DNA from: Lucinisca nassula
Taxonomy: Eukaryota; Mollusca; Bivalvia; Lucinida; Lucinidae
Direction of reading: 5' to 3'
Assembly (NCBI GenBank): GCA_963580285.1
Contig: OY757013.1
Location: 154,741,900 to 154,805,899 of the forward strand
Length of the DNA stretch: 64,000 nucleotides
Position 1 is the first letter of the stretch; every line of letters begins with the position of its first letter. The position numbers and the translations under genes were made by a program. The notes under the pieces were generated by a model. It searched no databases. It was not told the origin of the DNA and saw only the letters and a program-made list of their open reading frames with translations. This document shows positions 30,622-42,728 of the stretch, one piece after another.

Positions 30622-31009
30622 GTAGAAGTAAAACAAAGATCAGGAATTGATACAATTAACTTACTCCACCCATAAAAGACACCAAAGGGAAAGAAATACA
30701 AACATTAAGCGACCAGACCATAATGGAAACCTAAACAAAGGAATGCCATAAGGACAGTTACTTTCCCACAAAATGGCCATATGGCCATCCAAAACCAAAA
30801 GACACAAGTGATACACACAGTAAGTAACAAACAACAACATAAATAAATCGCCACAGAAGAGCCGCCTTGGAACGGTCAGTGGAAGATTTCCACTGGGGGG
30901 CTTAAATCGATTTTACGTGGCCACAATCCTCGCCCTTACTTCCGTCGCGATTTAGACAAATAATTTGTTCAGTCCGCACGAAGGCCTCCTAACTCATCAG
31001 TGCAACACC
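30622..31009 (-). mobile_element. ~807-bp repeat, 3' half (copy 2)
   Basis: Begins GTAGAAGTAAAACAAAG like the 55706 copy and includes the CAGTGGAA hairpin, then breaks off after GCAACACC. Confidence 0.85.
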
Positions 31010-31049
31010 GTTATGGAATAAAAATGATATGACCACGTGTGATAACACA

Positions 31050-31230
31050 TGGTTTGGATAGCCAGTCCGCCATATTTTTGGAAAGTGACTGTCCTTTTGG
31101 CTTTCCGCTTTTGATGTTTCCATTGGGGTCTGATTGTTTCATGTTTGTGTTTCTTTCCCTTTTGTGTATCTGATAGGAGCTGTTGATTAATTGTATCGAT
31201 TCCTGCTTATTGCCTTCACTTCTGTTTTAG
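31050..31230 (+). mobile_element. ~807-bp repeat fragment (copy 3), inverted to copy 2
   Basis: From TTTGGATAGCC to CACTTCTGTTTT, the opposite orientation to its neighbour 40 bp away. Confidence 0.8.
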
Positions 31231-31309
31231 AGCAGATATTATTTTTTTTGAAGCACCAAACCTGGACATACTTAAGAATGGAATGTAAGCAAGCTAGACA
31301 ACGCTAGAA

Positions 31310-31480
31310 GGTTTTATGTTCTGAAAAAGGGTGATCCTTTGGAAGCAGGTTCTATAACACAGAACAAAAAACCATAGAGTGTGAAAGATTTTCCTGGACA
31401 AGAATAGCTCGTTTCGGCCAAATAGGCTTATCAGTTACCCTCAAAATATTTTCCTATTTCTGCAGTGAAATAAGTGATCC
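31310..31480 (-). mobile_element. Degenerate hammerhead-bearing repeat
   Basis: On the minus strand, GGGTAA-CTGATAA-GCCTATTTGGC-CGAAAC aligns with the intact ribozymes, but the core CTGATGA is mutated to CTGATAA and stem I is disrupted; probably inactive. The flank GATCCTTTGGAAGCA matches the 54970 and 55225 copies. Confidence 0.65.
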
Positions 31481-32969
31481 AAAAGTACTAGTATGAATTA
31501 GGTCTCTCTGGAGATCAATCAACGTATAACGAGTGGTCTGTTTACAACAAAATGAACGTTTGTCGCAAGTACAGGTGTATATACTTACATACGATTGACA
31601 GCTGAAATGTCATTACATATTGTTTTCTTTATTTTGATTATCTGAGAAGATTCTGGTTGGCCTTTTAAAAATATGGACATATTTAGTTCCAAAGGAATGT
31701 ACTATCATTTAACTGAGATAAACTCGTAACGTCTTGGCATTTATCATTCCTTGTGCAACTTAAATAAGCCATTATTACCCGCAACATTCACATTAAGCAT
31801 GTTTTAATACGGATCACTTACGCATCAACAAGACTTCATGCTGGAACACAAGAACTAAATCTCCTGAAAAGGAAATTACATTAAGAAATCAATCACAAAT
31901 AAAGATCGATGAGTGTAGCTCTCAAAGACAGTCTGAAAATATAATGATATATAGGTGTATCATTATCCAACGCACTTACTTACCTCTGGTAACAAAAGAA
32001 AAACAAATCCAGTGCAGTGGAAATGAGCCTTATGCTCTTTTCTGTGTTAAAACTTTCCACCTGGCACGTTTATAAGTCTGTGTAGTTAATAACCCGGTAA
32101 ACCAAATGCATACATTACGCGAAGGGTATATAAATGTATTATTTTAAACTCTTTGTTCCGGCGTCTTATTATCCAATAGTGTGATTTATAATTACGAGTC
32201 GTAGTCCTGCAGTAGTTTCACTGGATCTGGATTTGATACAAAATGTTTGATACTTTGCACAACTGGAACCATATACATCAAGGATCTTCTCAATGGCATT
32301 TTATAACCCTTGGACAATTCCAAGAAATCAAGATGACGACCAAGATGGCCGACTAGATAGTAAATACATTAATTGTCTGCCTGTATGGACCGTAAACATT
32401 TAAAATCGCCCGATCGAAAGGTCAAAATATAACGTTATTAATCAATTAATGAAAATTTTGTTATTTGACATCATTGAAAATATGATTAATTTTGATCCCA
32501 GTGTTAATACGGATGACCTCGGAACAATACAGGATAGTCAATTAATAAGAACTATTAATGTCCACCGAACGTCGGCGTGTGCGCCAAGTGTGTTAAATAA
32601 GTCTATCTTAAAGTTTAACATCAACGTTCTTTTACAGTTTATATCTCTTTGATCCTAATCAAGAATCAATTCATATTTGGATCATAATCATGTGATAGGC
32701 AAAACCATATTCGATATCACTTAACCCCAGAGTCAGGCACTTTGGTAAGGCAAAGGAGTCATGAATTATATCACATTTCAAAGTTTTACATCAGGGGCCT
32801 AGGGTTGGGCAAATTCCTTTTAGTGCGGTTTTTTAGAGTTCAAATCGTGGCAGCCACTGCCATACTTTGACGTACTTTACTCATTTTCGTTTCCAACTTT
32901 TACGATTAAAGAAGCGTATTTTTGTATAGAAGCTTCTACACACACACACACACACAAACACACACAAAC

Positions 32970-33005
<36 letters not shown>

Positions 33006-33505
33006 ACACACGCCTATATCTGGGAACAGCAATTTGCATGAATGGCATAGAGTGTCTAAAGAAAAAATCTTATCTTAAGCCATAAGATTATTAATCATTG
33101 TTTCTTTACAGTTTGGGCACGCCTTAAGTAGTTTGTGTGCCATTTGATTTCCCATATGTTTTTTGCTCATCGTTGAATAAATTGGAGCTAGGGATCCCGC
33201 TAGCACTTATATTCGTAACCTTAAGAATTTCCTTCAGATGAAGTGGATATATGCTTGAACTAAGTTTGTCATTTGGGTCAGATACCTGTGCGGCAGACCT
33301 GGGTCTTCCTAAATAAGGGGACTTTTTGGCTGAGTCCTGACCGGAAGTGAATTTTGTAAACCACGGTACAAACGGTAGAGTATGGAACGGGAAGTATTTT
33401 GCCCACCAGATAAAACGAGGCTAACGACCTTTTACCTTGTGTGACGTAGACTTTGGATGTGTCTATAGAATAAAACACGAAAAAGTAGGCCTGCCACCCC
33501 TGATA
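31481..33505. other. Non-coding DNA with (CA)n microsatellite
   Basis: About 2 kb with no recognised gene; a CA-rich microsatellite lies at 32938-33012. Confidence 0.4.
32938..33012. repeat. (CA)n microsatellite
   Basis: Interrupted CACACA run of about 75 bp. Confidence 0.95.
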
Positions 33506-33509
33506 TGAA

Positions 33510-33565
33510 AAATGGACTTGTCCAACATATCGCAGTGGAAGAGTCCACTAGCATGCACTGGGTTA
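33510..33565. mobile_element. Fragment of the 12674 MITE family
   Basis: TGGACTTGTCCAACAT, GCAGTGGAAGAG and GCACTGGGTT match the right end of 12674-12864. Confidence 0.6.
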
Positions 33566-33785
33566 TACACAAAATATAGTGATGATTAGTCATCAATTCA
33601 TATTCAGTTTTATAGGTAAATCCCGTAATCGTTGAGTATACATTGCGTTTGCAAAAGTGTTCAAACATCACTCGTAATCATACAGTAGAGTAACATTTCA
33701 CGTCCACAACACAAGTCCCCTGGCCAAGACCCTGGGGTTGGGATAAAGGGTCAAGAATTATATCGCACTCAGATTGAATAGTTTT

Positions 33786-34040
33786 TTTTGTTTGGTTTGA
33801 GATTAAACACAATATAGGTCATTTTTGGAGACGTTGCTTCCAACCTTGTGGGGTTTTACACGACATTGAGATGAAATGACATCTCAAGCCCTGTCACCCA
33901 ATAAAACCATTAGGGTTTATATGCATAGACGGTCCGACTCGCACCACTTTGACTGGGCTAGCTAAGGTCCTCTAAGCGGTCTGTTTCAGCTCTGCGTGGA
34001 AGCATAATGCAGCCCATTATTTCTTCAATCCCCTATAGGC
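33786..34040 (-). mobile_element. ~300-bp SINE-like element
   Basis: Same family as 63690-63990, reverse orientation, with tail (TTTGTTTGGTTTGAG) and body. Head degraded. Confidence 0.75.
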
Positions 34041-34258
34041 AGGAACCGAAAATTCGATAACGTTATATTTTATCGCCGACAAGCACTTTCGTATTCAGAA
34101 TAAAATCATGTATACATAATTCAAGCAAGGGTGGTTTTAAAACGTTTTAACGTTACATAAGTAAATGTAAAAGAATGGGTAAACAATGTGCAAAACAGGC
34201 GAGCTATGCTGTCTTGTCACATCTCTTGAATAAACACTTTATCCCTGATATTTCCGCC

Positions 34259-34530
34259 ATCACGAAAACACGCCTGTATAATTTTGACCCCCTCGAACCC
34301 CACTTTTCTATTGTAAAACTGGGGTTTGCAGGGGTATACATTATTTTTCTTATTTCTGCTCAAAAACATAGATTGTGGGAACTAGTTAGAACCGCCTCGT
34401 CGGGGCGGTTCTATCGAGTATCCACAATCTACGTTTTGAGCAGATATAAGAAAAATATCGATTTTTTTTTTCATCTAAAAATATTCGTATTTTCGTGGTA
34501 AAAATTGCAATGCATAGGCGTGTTTTCGTT
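34259..34530. mobile_element. Foldback MITE, near-perfect
   Basis: Outer arms CGAAAACACGCC and GGCGTGTTTTCG; inner arms TTCTTATTTCTGCTCAAAA and its inverse; the centre is GAACCGCC...GGCGGTTC. Nearly the whole element can fold on itself. Confidence 0.85.
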
Positions 34531-34689
34531 ATGGTTTGAAGTCATCAAAGATAGCTGCCAGGAAGGTATAATTGAACGTACAGCTTTAGTCCTGACTGCA
34601 AATGAAGGTATTCCAGACTGGTTGTAAACAACATTGTGTCAAAGTATTAGGGTTTACACATCATCACGTGAACATGTCCGTGAATTAAA

Positions 34690-34880
34690 GACCCCCCCTA
34701 AACCCCACTCTATATAGAGAAAACTGGGGTTTACGGGGGTAAACATTATTTTCCTTATTTCTGCTCCTAGACATAGGTTGTGGGTACTCGTTAGAACCGC
34801 CTCGATGAGGCGGTTCTAACGAGCACCCAAAACCTATGTTTGGAGTATTAATAAGAAAAATATCACAAATTTTCATCAGA
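34690..34880. mobile_element. Foldback MITE, second copy
   Basis: The best hairpin of the family: ATAGGTTGTGGGTACTCGTT followed by AGAACCGCCTC, a 3-4-nt loop and the inverse arm, about 33 bp per arm with few mismatches. Preceded by AAACTGGGGTTTACGGGGG as at the other copies. Confidence 0.85.
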
Positions 34881-35045
34881 ACAATTGCCTTTTTTAAGGT
34901 TTGAAAAATGTACTATATCATACGGATGTGTTATCGTAATGATGACCAAACACCCCAGTTGATACAAACTTGCCCCGGTCACTAGATATTCCCTTTGTAA
35001 AACATCCAATAAAGTTAGATATAGGTAAACCGCGAACTAGTCTTT

Positions 35046-35199
35046 GGTTTTATTTTGGATAGCCTGTTGGCCATTAACTATGGGAAAGTAACTGTCCTTT
35101 TAGGCTTTCCGCTATTGATGTTTCCATTAGGGTCTGTTGTTTCATGTTTGTGTTTCTTTCCCGTTTGTGTCTCTGATGGGAGCTGTGGGTTAATTGTAG
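35046..35199 (+). mobile_element. ~807-bp repeat fragment (copy 4)
   Basis: GGATAGCCTGTTGGCCATT to GGTTAATTGTA; only the 3' third. Confidence 0.8.
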
Positions 35200-35507
35200 A
35201 CAAATTTACTAGAATCACTAAATTAAATTAATCAATCGCGATATACGTGACACCACCCTAACCAGATTTTTTTTTATTATTTGTATGGTTTGAACTGTTC
35301 AAAACTGATTCACTTTGCAGCGCGTCCTCATTTTAGTTTATTGAAAATTATTTATTTTATTTGATTTTTATCTATAAATACATGTGCATGACCGTCACAA
35401 TTTGAAACACGCAATTTGAGATTGAGAATCATATTCTCGCGATTTGCATTCAATGTTGTCTTTGTGTCCTTTAAATACATGTAGACCATTCTGAAGTGCT
35501 TTTTTTA
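35200..35507. other. AT-rich spacer
   Basis: No feature recognised. Confidence 0.35.
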
Positions 35508-37735
35508 TTAGCTCACCGTCACGTAGTGACGAGGTGAGCTTTTGGGATCACTTTTTGTCCGTCGTCCGTCGTGCGTCCGTGCGTAAACAATTTCTTCAAA
35601 CGACATCTCCTCCTAAACCACTGATCGGATTTTGACCAAACTTCACAGGAATGATCCTTAGGTGGTCCCCTTTCAAAGTTGTTCAAATGGTTCCGGTCCG
35701 TTGCACATCTAGGTCGCAGGAGCCAAAAATAGATTTTTTTCACCGAAAACTTAAAAAATCTTCTTCTCTGAAACCACAAGGCCCAGGTCTTTGATATTTG
35801 GTATGAAGCTTCATCTAGTTGACCCCTACCAAGATTGTTCAAATTATTGTGCTGTGGCCAAAAATGCCCCCGCCCCGGGGCCCTTTGGTTTTACATAAGA
35901 TGATATAGGGAAAATCTTTAAAAATCTTCTTCTCTGAAACCGCAAGGCCCAGGTCTTTGATATTTGGTATGAAGCTTCATCTAGTGGACCCCTACTAAGA
36001 TTGTTCAAATTATAGTGCTGGGGCCAAAAATTCCCCCGCCCCGGGGCCCTTTGGTTTACCATTGGCTAATATAGGGAAAATCTTCAAAAATCTTCTTCTC
36101 TGAAACCGCAAGGCCCAGGTCTTTGGTATTTGGTATGAAGCTTCATCTAGTGGACCCCTACCAAGATTATTCAAATTATAGTGCTGGGGCCAAAAATGCC
36201 CCCGCCCCGGGCCCTTTGGTTTTACATGGGCTTATATATGTAAAATCTTTAAAAATCTTCTTCTCTGAAACCGCAAGGCCCAGGTCTTTGCTATTTGGTA
36301 TGAAGCTTCATCTAGTGGACCCCTACTAAGATTTTTCAAATTATAGTGCTCGGGCCGCAAGGCCCAGATCTTTGCTATTTGGTATGAAGCTTCATCTAGT
36401 GGACCCTTACCAAGATTGTTCAAATTATAGTGCTGAGACCATAAATGCCCCCGCCCCGGGGCCCTTTGGTTTAACAAAGGCTTTAAGGGAAAAATCTTTA
36501 AAAATCTTCTTCTCTGAAACCGCAAGGCCCAGGTCTTTGATATTTGGTATGACGCTTAACTAGTGGACCCCTACCAAGATTGTTCAAATTATAGTGCTGG
36601 GGCGAAAAATGCCCCCGCCGCGGGACCCTTTGGTTTACCATGGGCTTATATAGGGAAAATCTTAAAAAATCTTCTTCTCTGAAACTGCAAGGACAAGGTC
36701 TTTGATATTTGGTATGAAGCTTCATCTAGTGTACCCCTACCAAGATTGTTCAAATTATAGTGCTGGGGCCAAAAATGCCCCCGCTGCGGGGCCCTTTTTA
36801 GCCTTATATAGGGACAAATCTTTAAAAATCTTCTTCTCTGAAACAGCAAGGCCCAGGTCTTTGATATTTGGTATGAAGCTTCATCTTGTGGACTTCTACC
36901 AAGATTGTTCAAATCTTAGCCCTTGGGCCAAAAATGCCCCCACTCCGGGCCCTTTGGTTTTACATAGACTTATATAGGGAAAATCTTGAAAAATCGTCTT
37001 CTCTGAAACCACAAGGCCTAGGTCTTTGATATTTGGTATGAAGCTTCATCTAGTGGACCTCTACCAAGATTGTTCAAATAATAGCCCTGGGGGCAAAAAT
37101 GCCCCCGCCCCGAAACCCTTTGGTTTTAAATAGACTTATATAGGGAAATCTTTAAATATCTTCTTATCTGAAATTGCAAGGCCCATGTCTTTGATATTTG
37201 GTATGGGGCTTCATCTAGTGGACCTCTGCCAAGAATATTCACACTATAGCCCTTGGGGCCACAAATGCCCCCTCCCCGGGGCCCTTTGGTTTTACAAAGA
37301 CTTATATAGAGATAATCTTTGAAAATCTTCTTCTCTGAAACAGCAAGGCCCAGGTCTTTGATATTTCGTGTGAAGCTTCATCTAGTAAACCTCTAACAAG
37401 ATTGTTTAAATTATAACCCTGAGGCCAAAAATTCCCCCGCCCCGGGGCCGTTTGGTTTGACATAGGCTTATGTAGGGAATATCTTAAAAAAAATCTTCTT
37501 CTCTGAAACCGCAAGGCCCAGGTCTTTGATATTTGGGTGTAGCTTCATCTAGTGGACCTTTGCCAAGATTGTTCAAATTATAGACTTTGTTGATATTTGG
37601 TATGAAGCTTCACCTTTTTAGACCTCCCTCAACATTATGCACATTATAGCCCTGGGGTCAATAATGGCCCTCCCCGGGCCCACTTGATACTCTATGGATC
37701 AAGTGAGCGATCCAGGGCCATCATGGCCCTCTTGT
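35508..37735 (-). mobile_element. Tandem-core element (copy B), complete
   Basis: Reverse orientation to copy A. The left edge holds the terminal hairpin AGCTCACC (35510-35517) / GGTGAGCT (35533-35540) preceded by TTA, i.e. CTAA on the minus strand. The right edge holds the perfect palindrome AGGGCCATCATGGCCCT (37714-37730). About a dozen ~160-bp units lie between, far more similar to each other than in copy A, implying recent homogenisation or younger age. Next to the hairpin is a unique leader (GTCCGTCGTCCGTCGTGCG and CTGATCGGATTTTGACC). Confidence 0.85.
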
Positions 37736-37745
37736 GTTTAATATT

Positions 37746-39246
37746 AGGATCACTTTTTGTCTATCATCCGTGTGTAAACAATTTCTTCAAACGACATCAC
37801 CCCCTAAACCACTGATCGGATTTTGACCAAACTTCACTGGAATGATCCTTAGGTGGTCCCCTTTCAAAGTTGTTCAAATGGTTCGGGTCCGTTGCACATA
37901 TAGGTCACAGGAGCCAAAAATAGATTTTTTCACCGAAAACTTAAAAAATCTTCTTCTCTGAAACCGCAAGGCCCAGGTCTTTGATATTTGGTATGAAGCT
38001 TCATCTAGTGGACCCCTACCAAGATTGTTCAAATTAAAGTGCTTGGGCCAAAAATTCCCCCGCCCCGGGGCCCTTTGGTTTTACATGGGCTTATATAGCA
38101 AAATCTTCAAAAATCTTCTACTCTGAAACCACAAGGCCCAGGTCTTTGATGTTTCTTTGTAGCTTTATCTAGTGGACCCCTACCAAGATTGTTCAAATTA
38201 TAGTGTTGGGACCAAAAATGCCCCCGCCCCAGGACCCTTTGATTTTACATGGGCTTATGTAGAGAAAATCTATAAAAAATCTTCTTCTCTGAAACCGCAA
38301 GGCCCAGGTCTTTGATATTTGATATGAAGCTTCATCTAGTGGACCCCTGCCAAGATTGTTCAAATTATAGTGCTGGGGCCAAAAATTTCCCCGCCCCGGG
38401 GCCCTTTGGTTTTACATGGGCTTATATAGGGAAAATCTTTAAAAATCTTCTTCGCTGAAACTGCAAGGCTCAGGTCTTTGCTATTTGGTATGAAGCTTCA
38501 TCTAGTGGACCCCTACCAAGATTGCTCAAATTATAGTGCTGGGGCCAAAAATGTCCCCGCCACGGGGCCCTTTGGTTTTACATAGGCTAATGTATGGACA
38601 ATCTTCTTCTCTGAAACTGCAAGGCCAAGGTCTTTGATATTTGGTATGAAGCATCATCTTGTGGACCTATACCAAGATTATTCAAATCATAGCCCTGGGG
38701 CCAAAAATGCCCTCCCCCCCCCCCTCCCGGGCCCTTTGGTTTTACATAGGATTATATAGGGAAATTCAGCTAGTGGACATCTACCAAGATTGTTCAAATT
38801 ATAGCCCTGAGGTTAAAAATGCCCCCTCCTCGGGGCCAATTGGTTTTACATAGACTTATGGAAAATCTTTAAAAATTTTCTTCTGTTAAACCACAAGGCC
38901 TAGGTCTTTGATATTTGGTGTGACATTTCATCTAGTGGACCTCTATCAAGATTGTTCAAATTATAGCCCTAGGGCAAAAAATGCCCCTTTGGTTTTACAT
39001 AGACTTATATAGGAGGATCTTTAAAAATCTTCTTCTCTGAAACTGCAAGGCCTTTGCTATTTGGTATGGAGCTTCTTCTAATGGACAATTATAGCCTTTG
39101 TTGATATTTGGTATGAAGCTTCACCTTTTTAGACCTCCCTCAACATTATGCACATTATAACCTTTGGGTCAAAAATGGCCCTCCCCGGGGCCCACTTGTG
39201 ACTGTATGGATCAGGTGAGCGATCCAGGGCCATCATGGCCCTCTTG
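37746..39246 (-). mobile_element. Tandem-core element (copy C), lacking the hairpin end
   Basis: Starts within the unique leader (GGATCACTTTTTGTC; the AGCTCACC hairpin is absent), has about nine units, and ends with the palindrome AGGGCCATCATGGCCCT (39226-39242). It abuts copy B head to tail, so B and C may be one tandem insertion or two nested events. Confidence 0.85.
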
Positions 39247-39816
39247 GTCAATTTTGTGTCAGTCTGCACCCCTCCTTGTAGATTATCTCGTATGCTGCCG
39301 ATGCTTCTCCTGTGATCGAACATTTGTATGGACGTATCAACTATATGGCAGTCCCCCAGGTTCTTAACATACAGTTGTGCATCTTAATGTATGTCCAGTG
39401 CAAGTTAACCATATCTTTTCTCATGTGTAATATCTGTGATTTGTGTACTATCAAATTTGTTCTGAGACTGACACGGGCGCATCTTCGCCTTATCAGTATC
39501 ATATCGCAGCAATGCAATGGCGGATCATTTGCAGTATTCGATATGCTACCGTTTTTGTTTACTTCTGTTATGTCTATCTGACTCTTGAACTGTTTCTCTA
39601 AATTGTTTGTTTCCAGATGAGGTGATGTCACGTCCTTTTCTCTCTACTAAGATAGTTATCTTATCCTCCAATACTTTAAAGTGACTAGATTGAATTCAGG
39701 CTTAATTACATCCATCGTTCTCCCTACACTTGCTGAGTTCGTTTCACAGATGCAGGTTGTCTTTGTAACTGCTATACTTTCAGTTTGTCCCGATGTAAAC
39801 TTTCATGGACTATAAG
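39247..39816. other. Non-coding DNA
   Basis: No recognisable gene; the 96-codon minus frame at 39341-39631 has no domain. Confidence 0.3.
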
Positions 39817-39953
39817 AATCTTATGTGGGTGTGGAGGTGGATGGAAAAATCCACCCCGGGGGTCAATGCCCGGCATCACGAGGCTTGCCGAGTGATGCTG
39901 GACAGTGATCCCGACGGGTTAATTTTTCTATCCATCCCTCACACCCATATAGG
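39817..39953. mobile_element. Palindromic foldback element
   Basis: Left arm TATGTGGGTGTGGAGG...GGTCAATGCCCGGCATCA and right arm its imperfect inverse ending CCCTCACACCCATATAGG, centred on GAGGCTTGCCGAGTGATG. The right arm recurs at 44040-44160. Confidence 0.75.
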
Positions 39954-40313
39954 ATTCGTTTTCGTGCATACCTTCCATTTCTTAGCGCGGATTTTTAATG
40001 CTGCAGTCACTTCGGTTACAGACGTCCGCCATATTGTGATGACACTTCAGGATTGTTAAGTGACGTCACGTAGCGTCATTGACGTCAACCTTAACGACGA
40101 CACATACGAAGACGTAATCAACCAGAGCATTTATCAAACACGCGATTATATTCGATTCCGGGCGGAACACCAGGTTCATAACATAAATTTCTATCCCAGG
40201 GTAAAATCATGGATTTCCTTGTCTTGTGTGCAAGAAACACACTTCTGTGATGATGGTTTGTTGACCACAGTGAAAATATCTGCTCCTTTTGGATACATTA
40301 TCGTTCTTACTTT

Positions 40314-40870
40314 TTAGCTCACCTGTGCCGAATGATCCGGGGGGCCATTGTCCGTCGTCGTCGTCTGTATGTCTGTTCACATTTTCCTTTAAACAATATT
40401 TCTTCTTAAACCACTGGATGGATTCTAACCCTCTAGGTGGTCCTCAACTATTCCGACTCAAGGTCAAGGTCACAATTGAAGGTCACGAGTTGGAGCCTTG
40501 TATTTCGTGTCCGCTCAACATCTCCTTTATACATGGATGGTATTTTATTAAACTTTAATAAATTGTTTGCATCAGTGAGATTATATGAGATCAACCATGC
40601 CGACTCAAGGTCAAGGTCATAATTGAAGGTAATCGGTATTGAGCATTTCATTTTGTGCTCGCGTTATGTTACCTTTACCCCGGAAATGATTTCCATATTT
40701 TTTGGTCAAATGTTCGACTCATATAGACGATGCGCATATTTTATGACTCAACATGCTGCCGCAAGATCAAGGTCACAACTGAAGGTCACACATTTAAGTA
40801 TTTGATTTACTGTCTGCCCAATATCTCCTTTACCCCTGGAAAGATTTCATATACAAAGGTATAGAAATCC
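40314..40870. mobile_element. Tandem-repeat element with TTAGCTCACC terminus
   Basis: Begins TTTTAGCTCACCTGTGCC then CCGTCGTCGTCG, the terminus style of copies A-D, followed by three ~150-bp units each holding GACTCAAGGTCAAGGTCA (40455, 40602; degenerate at 40765). Probably a second family of the same class. Confidence 0.65.
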
Positions 40871-41769
40871 ATTAAATTTAAAAAGACATTAATTAAAGGA
40901 ATCGAAGGGCGAAAAACGCATCAAATTATCTTCAGTTTATTAGTTTCCAAGGTATTACAATTTGAAGTGTGAACTATTTCATGGAAACAGAGCAGCTTCA
41001 GACAGCCTTATAAATATTCTGTGATGTCATAGATGCACATTTTTTTTTTAAACTTTTAAATACCTCGTGTTTTATAGTCCTTAGGAACTGTATAATCACC
41101 TATTTGAATTATTGAAACTAAGCTCAACTGATATGCTAAACCAATTTTCTCATATTTTCAGTAGCAAAGCTTAAATTCAAACTTAAAATATTTTTAAAAC
41201 AATTTAAATTCAAGTTACTGCATATGTAAGTGGATAATATAACATGCAGAAATGACTGATCTGTTCAAACGGCATGTAAAAGCACTTACACTAAGTAGTT
41301 GGAATGAAATTTTGAATTAAATGGTAGTTTTAAACATTAAAAAAATACTTTAATTGTAAATTTAAGCTTGAATTTCGAAATAAAATTTCTCATTTCTATC
41401 CTAAATTATGAACAAGATACACAGTAATCAAAGGGCATGGGAAAACTGTATTAGGCAATTGTAAAATGGAAAATATGGTAGTTTAAAATTATTTTAAAAA
41501 TGTTTAAAGCCACTATGACATCACAGAGTATTGGTTAAAATCAAAGAAAACTCAGGGGAGGTTACTCTTAGTGGAAAATAGATATGTATCAAATGTAACG
41601 AGCATAACTTTGGAACGAATGGGAATTTTTTGATGCGTTTTTCAATTAAATGGCCCTCCTTGTGTCTGCTTTCACTTTGCTTCTTACTAAGAATTTTTAA
41701 AATTTCTTTGTAATTGCTCTTTAAATATTCACCTCATTGAGACTTTTTGCAGAACGTATGTTTATACTC
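40871..41769. other. AT-rich region, possible TIR element
   Basis: GAAAAACGCATCAAAT at 40912-40927 and its inverse at 41626-41643 flank ~700 bp without coding capacity. Could be a decayed DNA transposon. Confidence 0.35.
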
Positions 41770-41793
41770 CAGAATCAGAATCAGAATCAGAAT
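41770..41793 (-). repeat. LINE 3' tail microsatellite (GAATCA)n
   Basis: Four copies; the 3' short-repeat tail of CR1/L2-type LINEs, immediately after the RT remnant. Confidence 0.7.
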
Positions 41794-41849
41794 TGCTACT
41801 GGTGACACGTCAAAAGACATTCATAAAACAGGACCTGTGATGTGGGAAG

Positions 41850-42728
41850 TTAGTCCCTTGCTCTAACCAAAGAGGTAAATTTAGGTACACAATCATCAGC
41901 CCCTTCAGCTGTCGAAATAATCGAATCGGCAAGGGCATTCCAATCTCTAATGGTTCTGGAGAAGAACGACTCTTTATAAATGTCAGTTCTTGCAGTAAGG
42001 ATCTGAAACGCCAACGAATGGTGATTTCTACAGTGTCTAGCTGGCGGAACAAGGTCATCTGTTGGAATGCTGGCAGCACCCTTTAGACCTTTGTATAAAA
42101 GGATTAGCCTACTGTCTTTTCTCCTTTTCTTGAGAGACTCCCATTTTAATTTTCCAAGTATTCCAGTCATGCTCCCAGTTTCAAAGCAGTAATTGCCTGT
42201 TACAAATCTAGCAGCTCTATTCTGAACTTTCTCAATTTCATCGTTAAGGACCACTCCACTGGGGCCCCAAATACAACTACCATATTCCAAGATCGGGCGA
42301 ACAAGACCTTTATATGCTGCCTCTTTAACATCCTGAGGGCGCTGATGAAGATTTCGCCTCAGGAAACCAAGCGTTCTATTTGCCTTAGTACACATGTTGC
42401 TAATATGAGTATTCCATCTCAAGTTGTGTGAGATTGTCACCCCAAGGTATTTAATGGAGTCCACATTCTCGAGGACCGTTCCCTCTAACGTGTAAGAAGC
42501 CTCAACTTTATTAGATCTCTTCCTAGTTATCTGCATAATATTGCATTTAACTGGCTGAAATCTCATGCCCCATTTTCGGGCCCAACATCCTAATCTATCT
42601 ATGTCAGCCTGAAGTTTCCCTGAGTCATCTGTATCTCTAATTTCCCGGTAACAAACACAGTCATCTGAGACCAGTCTTATTTCTGAGTCATTGTCAGAGG
42701 AAATATCATTGATGTACAGGGAGAACAA
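41850..42728 (-). pseudogene. CR1/L2-like LINE reverse transcriptase, C-terminal half
   Basis: 292-codon minus-strand frame without internal stops. It begins within the palm: LFSLYINDISS- type sequence, then SDDCVCYREI where the conserved (F/Y)ADD has become VSDD, KCNIMQITRKR, YLGVTISHNLRWNTHI, the thumb (AYKGLVRPILEYGSCIWGP) and the post-RT region (FFSRTIRDWNALADSII). The upstream half is missing at 42728, a typical 5' truncation. The 3' microsatellite tail at 41770-41793 supports a CR1/L2-type LINE. The open frame suggests a relatively recent copy despite the altered catalytic motif. Confidence 0.9.

Noticed and set aside
35519..37514. Many 60-107-codon ORFs with repeated peptides (GRGPLDEASYQISKTWAL type)
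   Set aside because: Frames through the 160-bp tandem core of non-autonomous elements; no protein family and both strands open.
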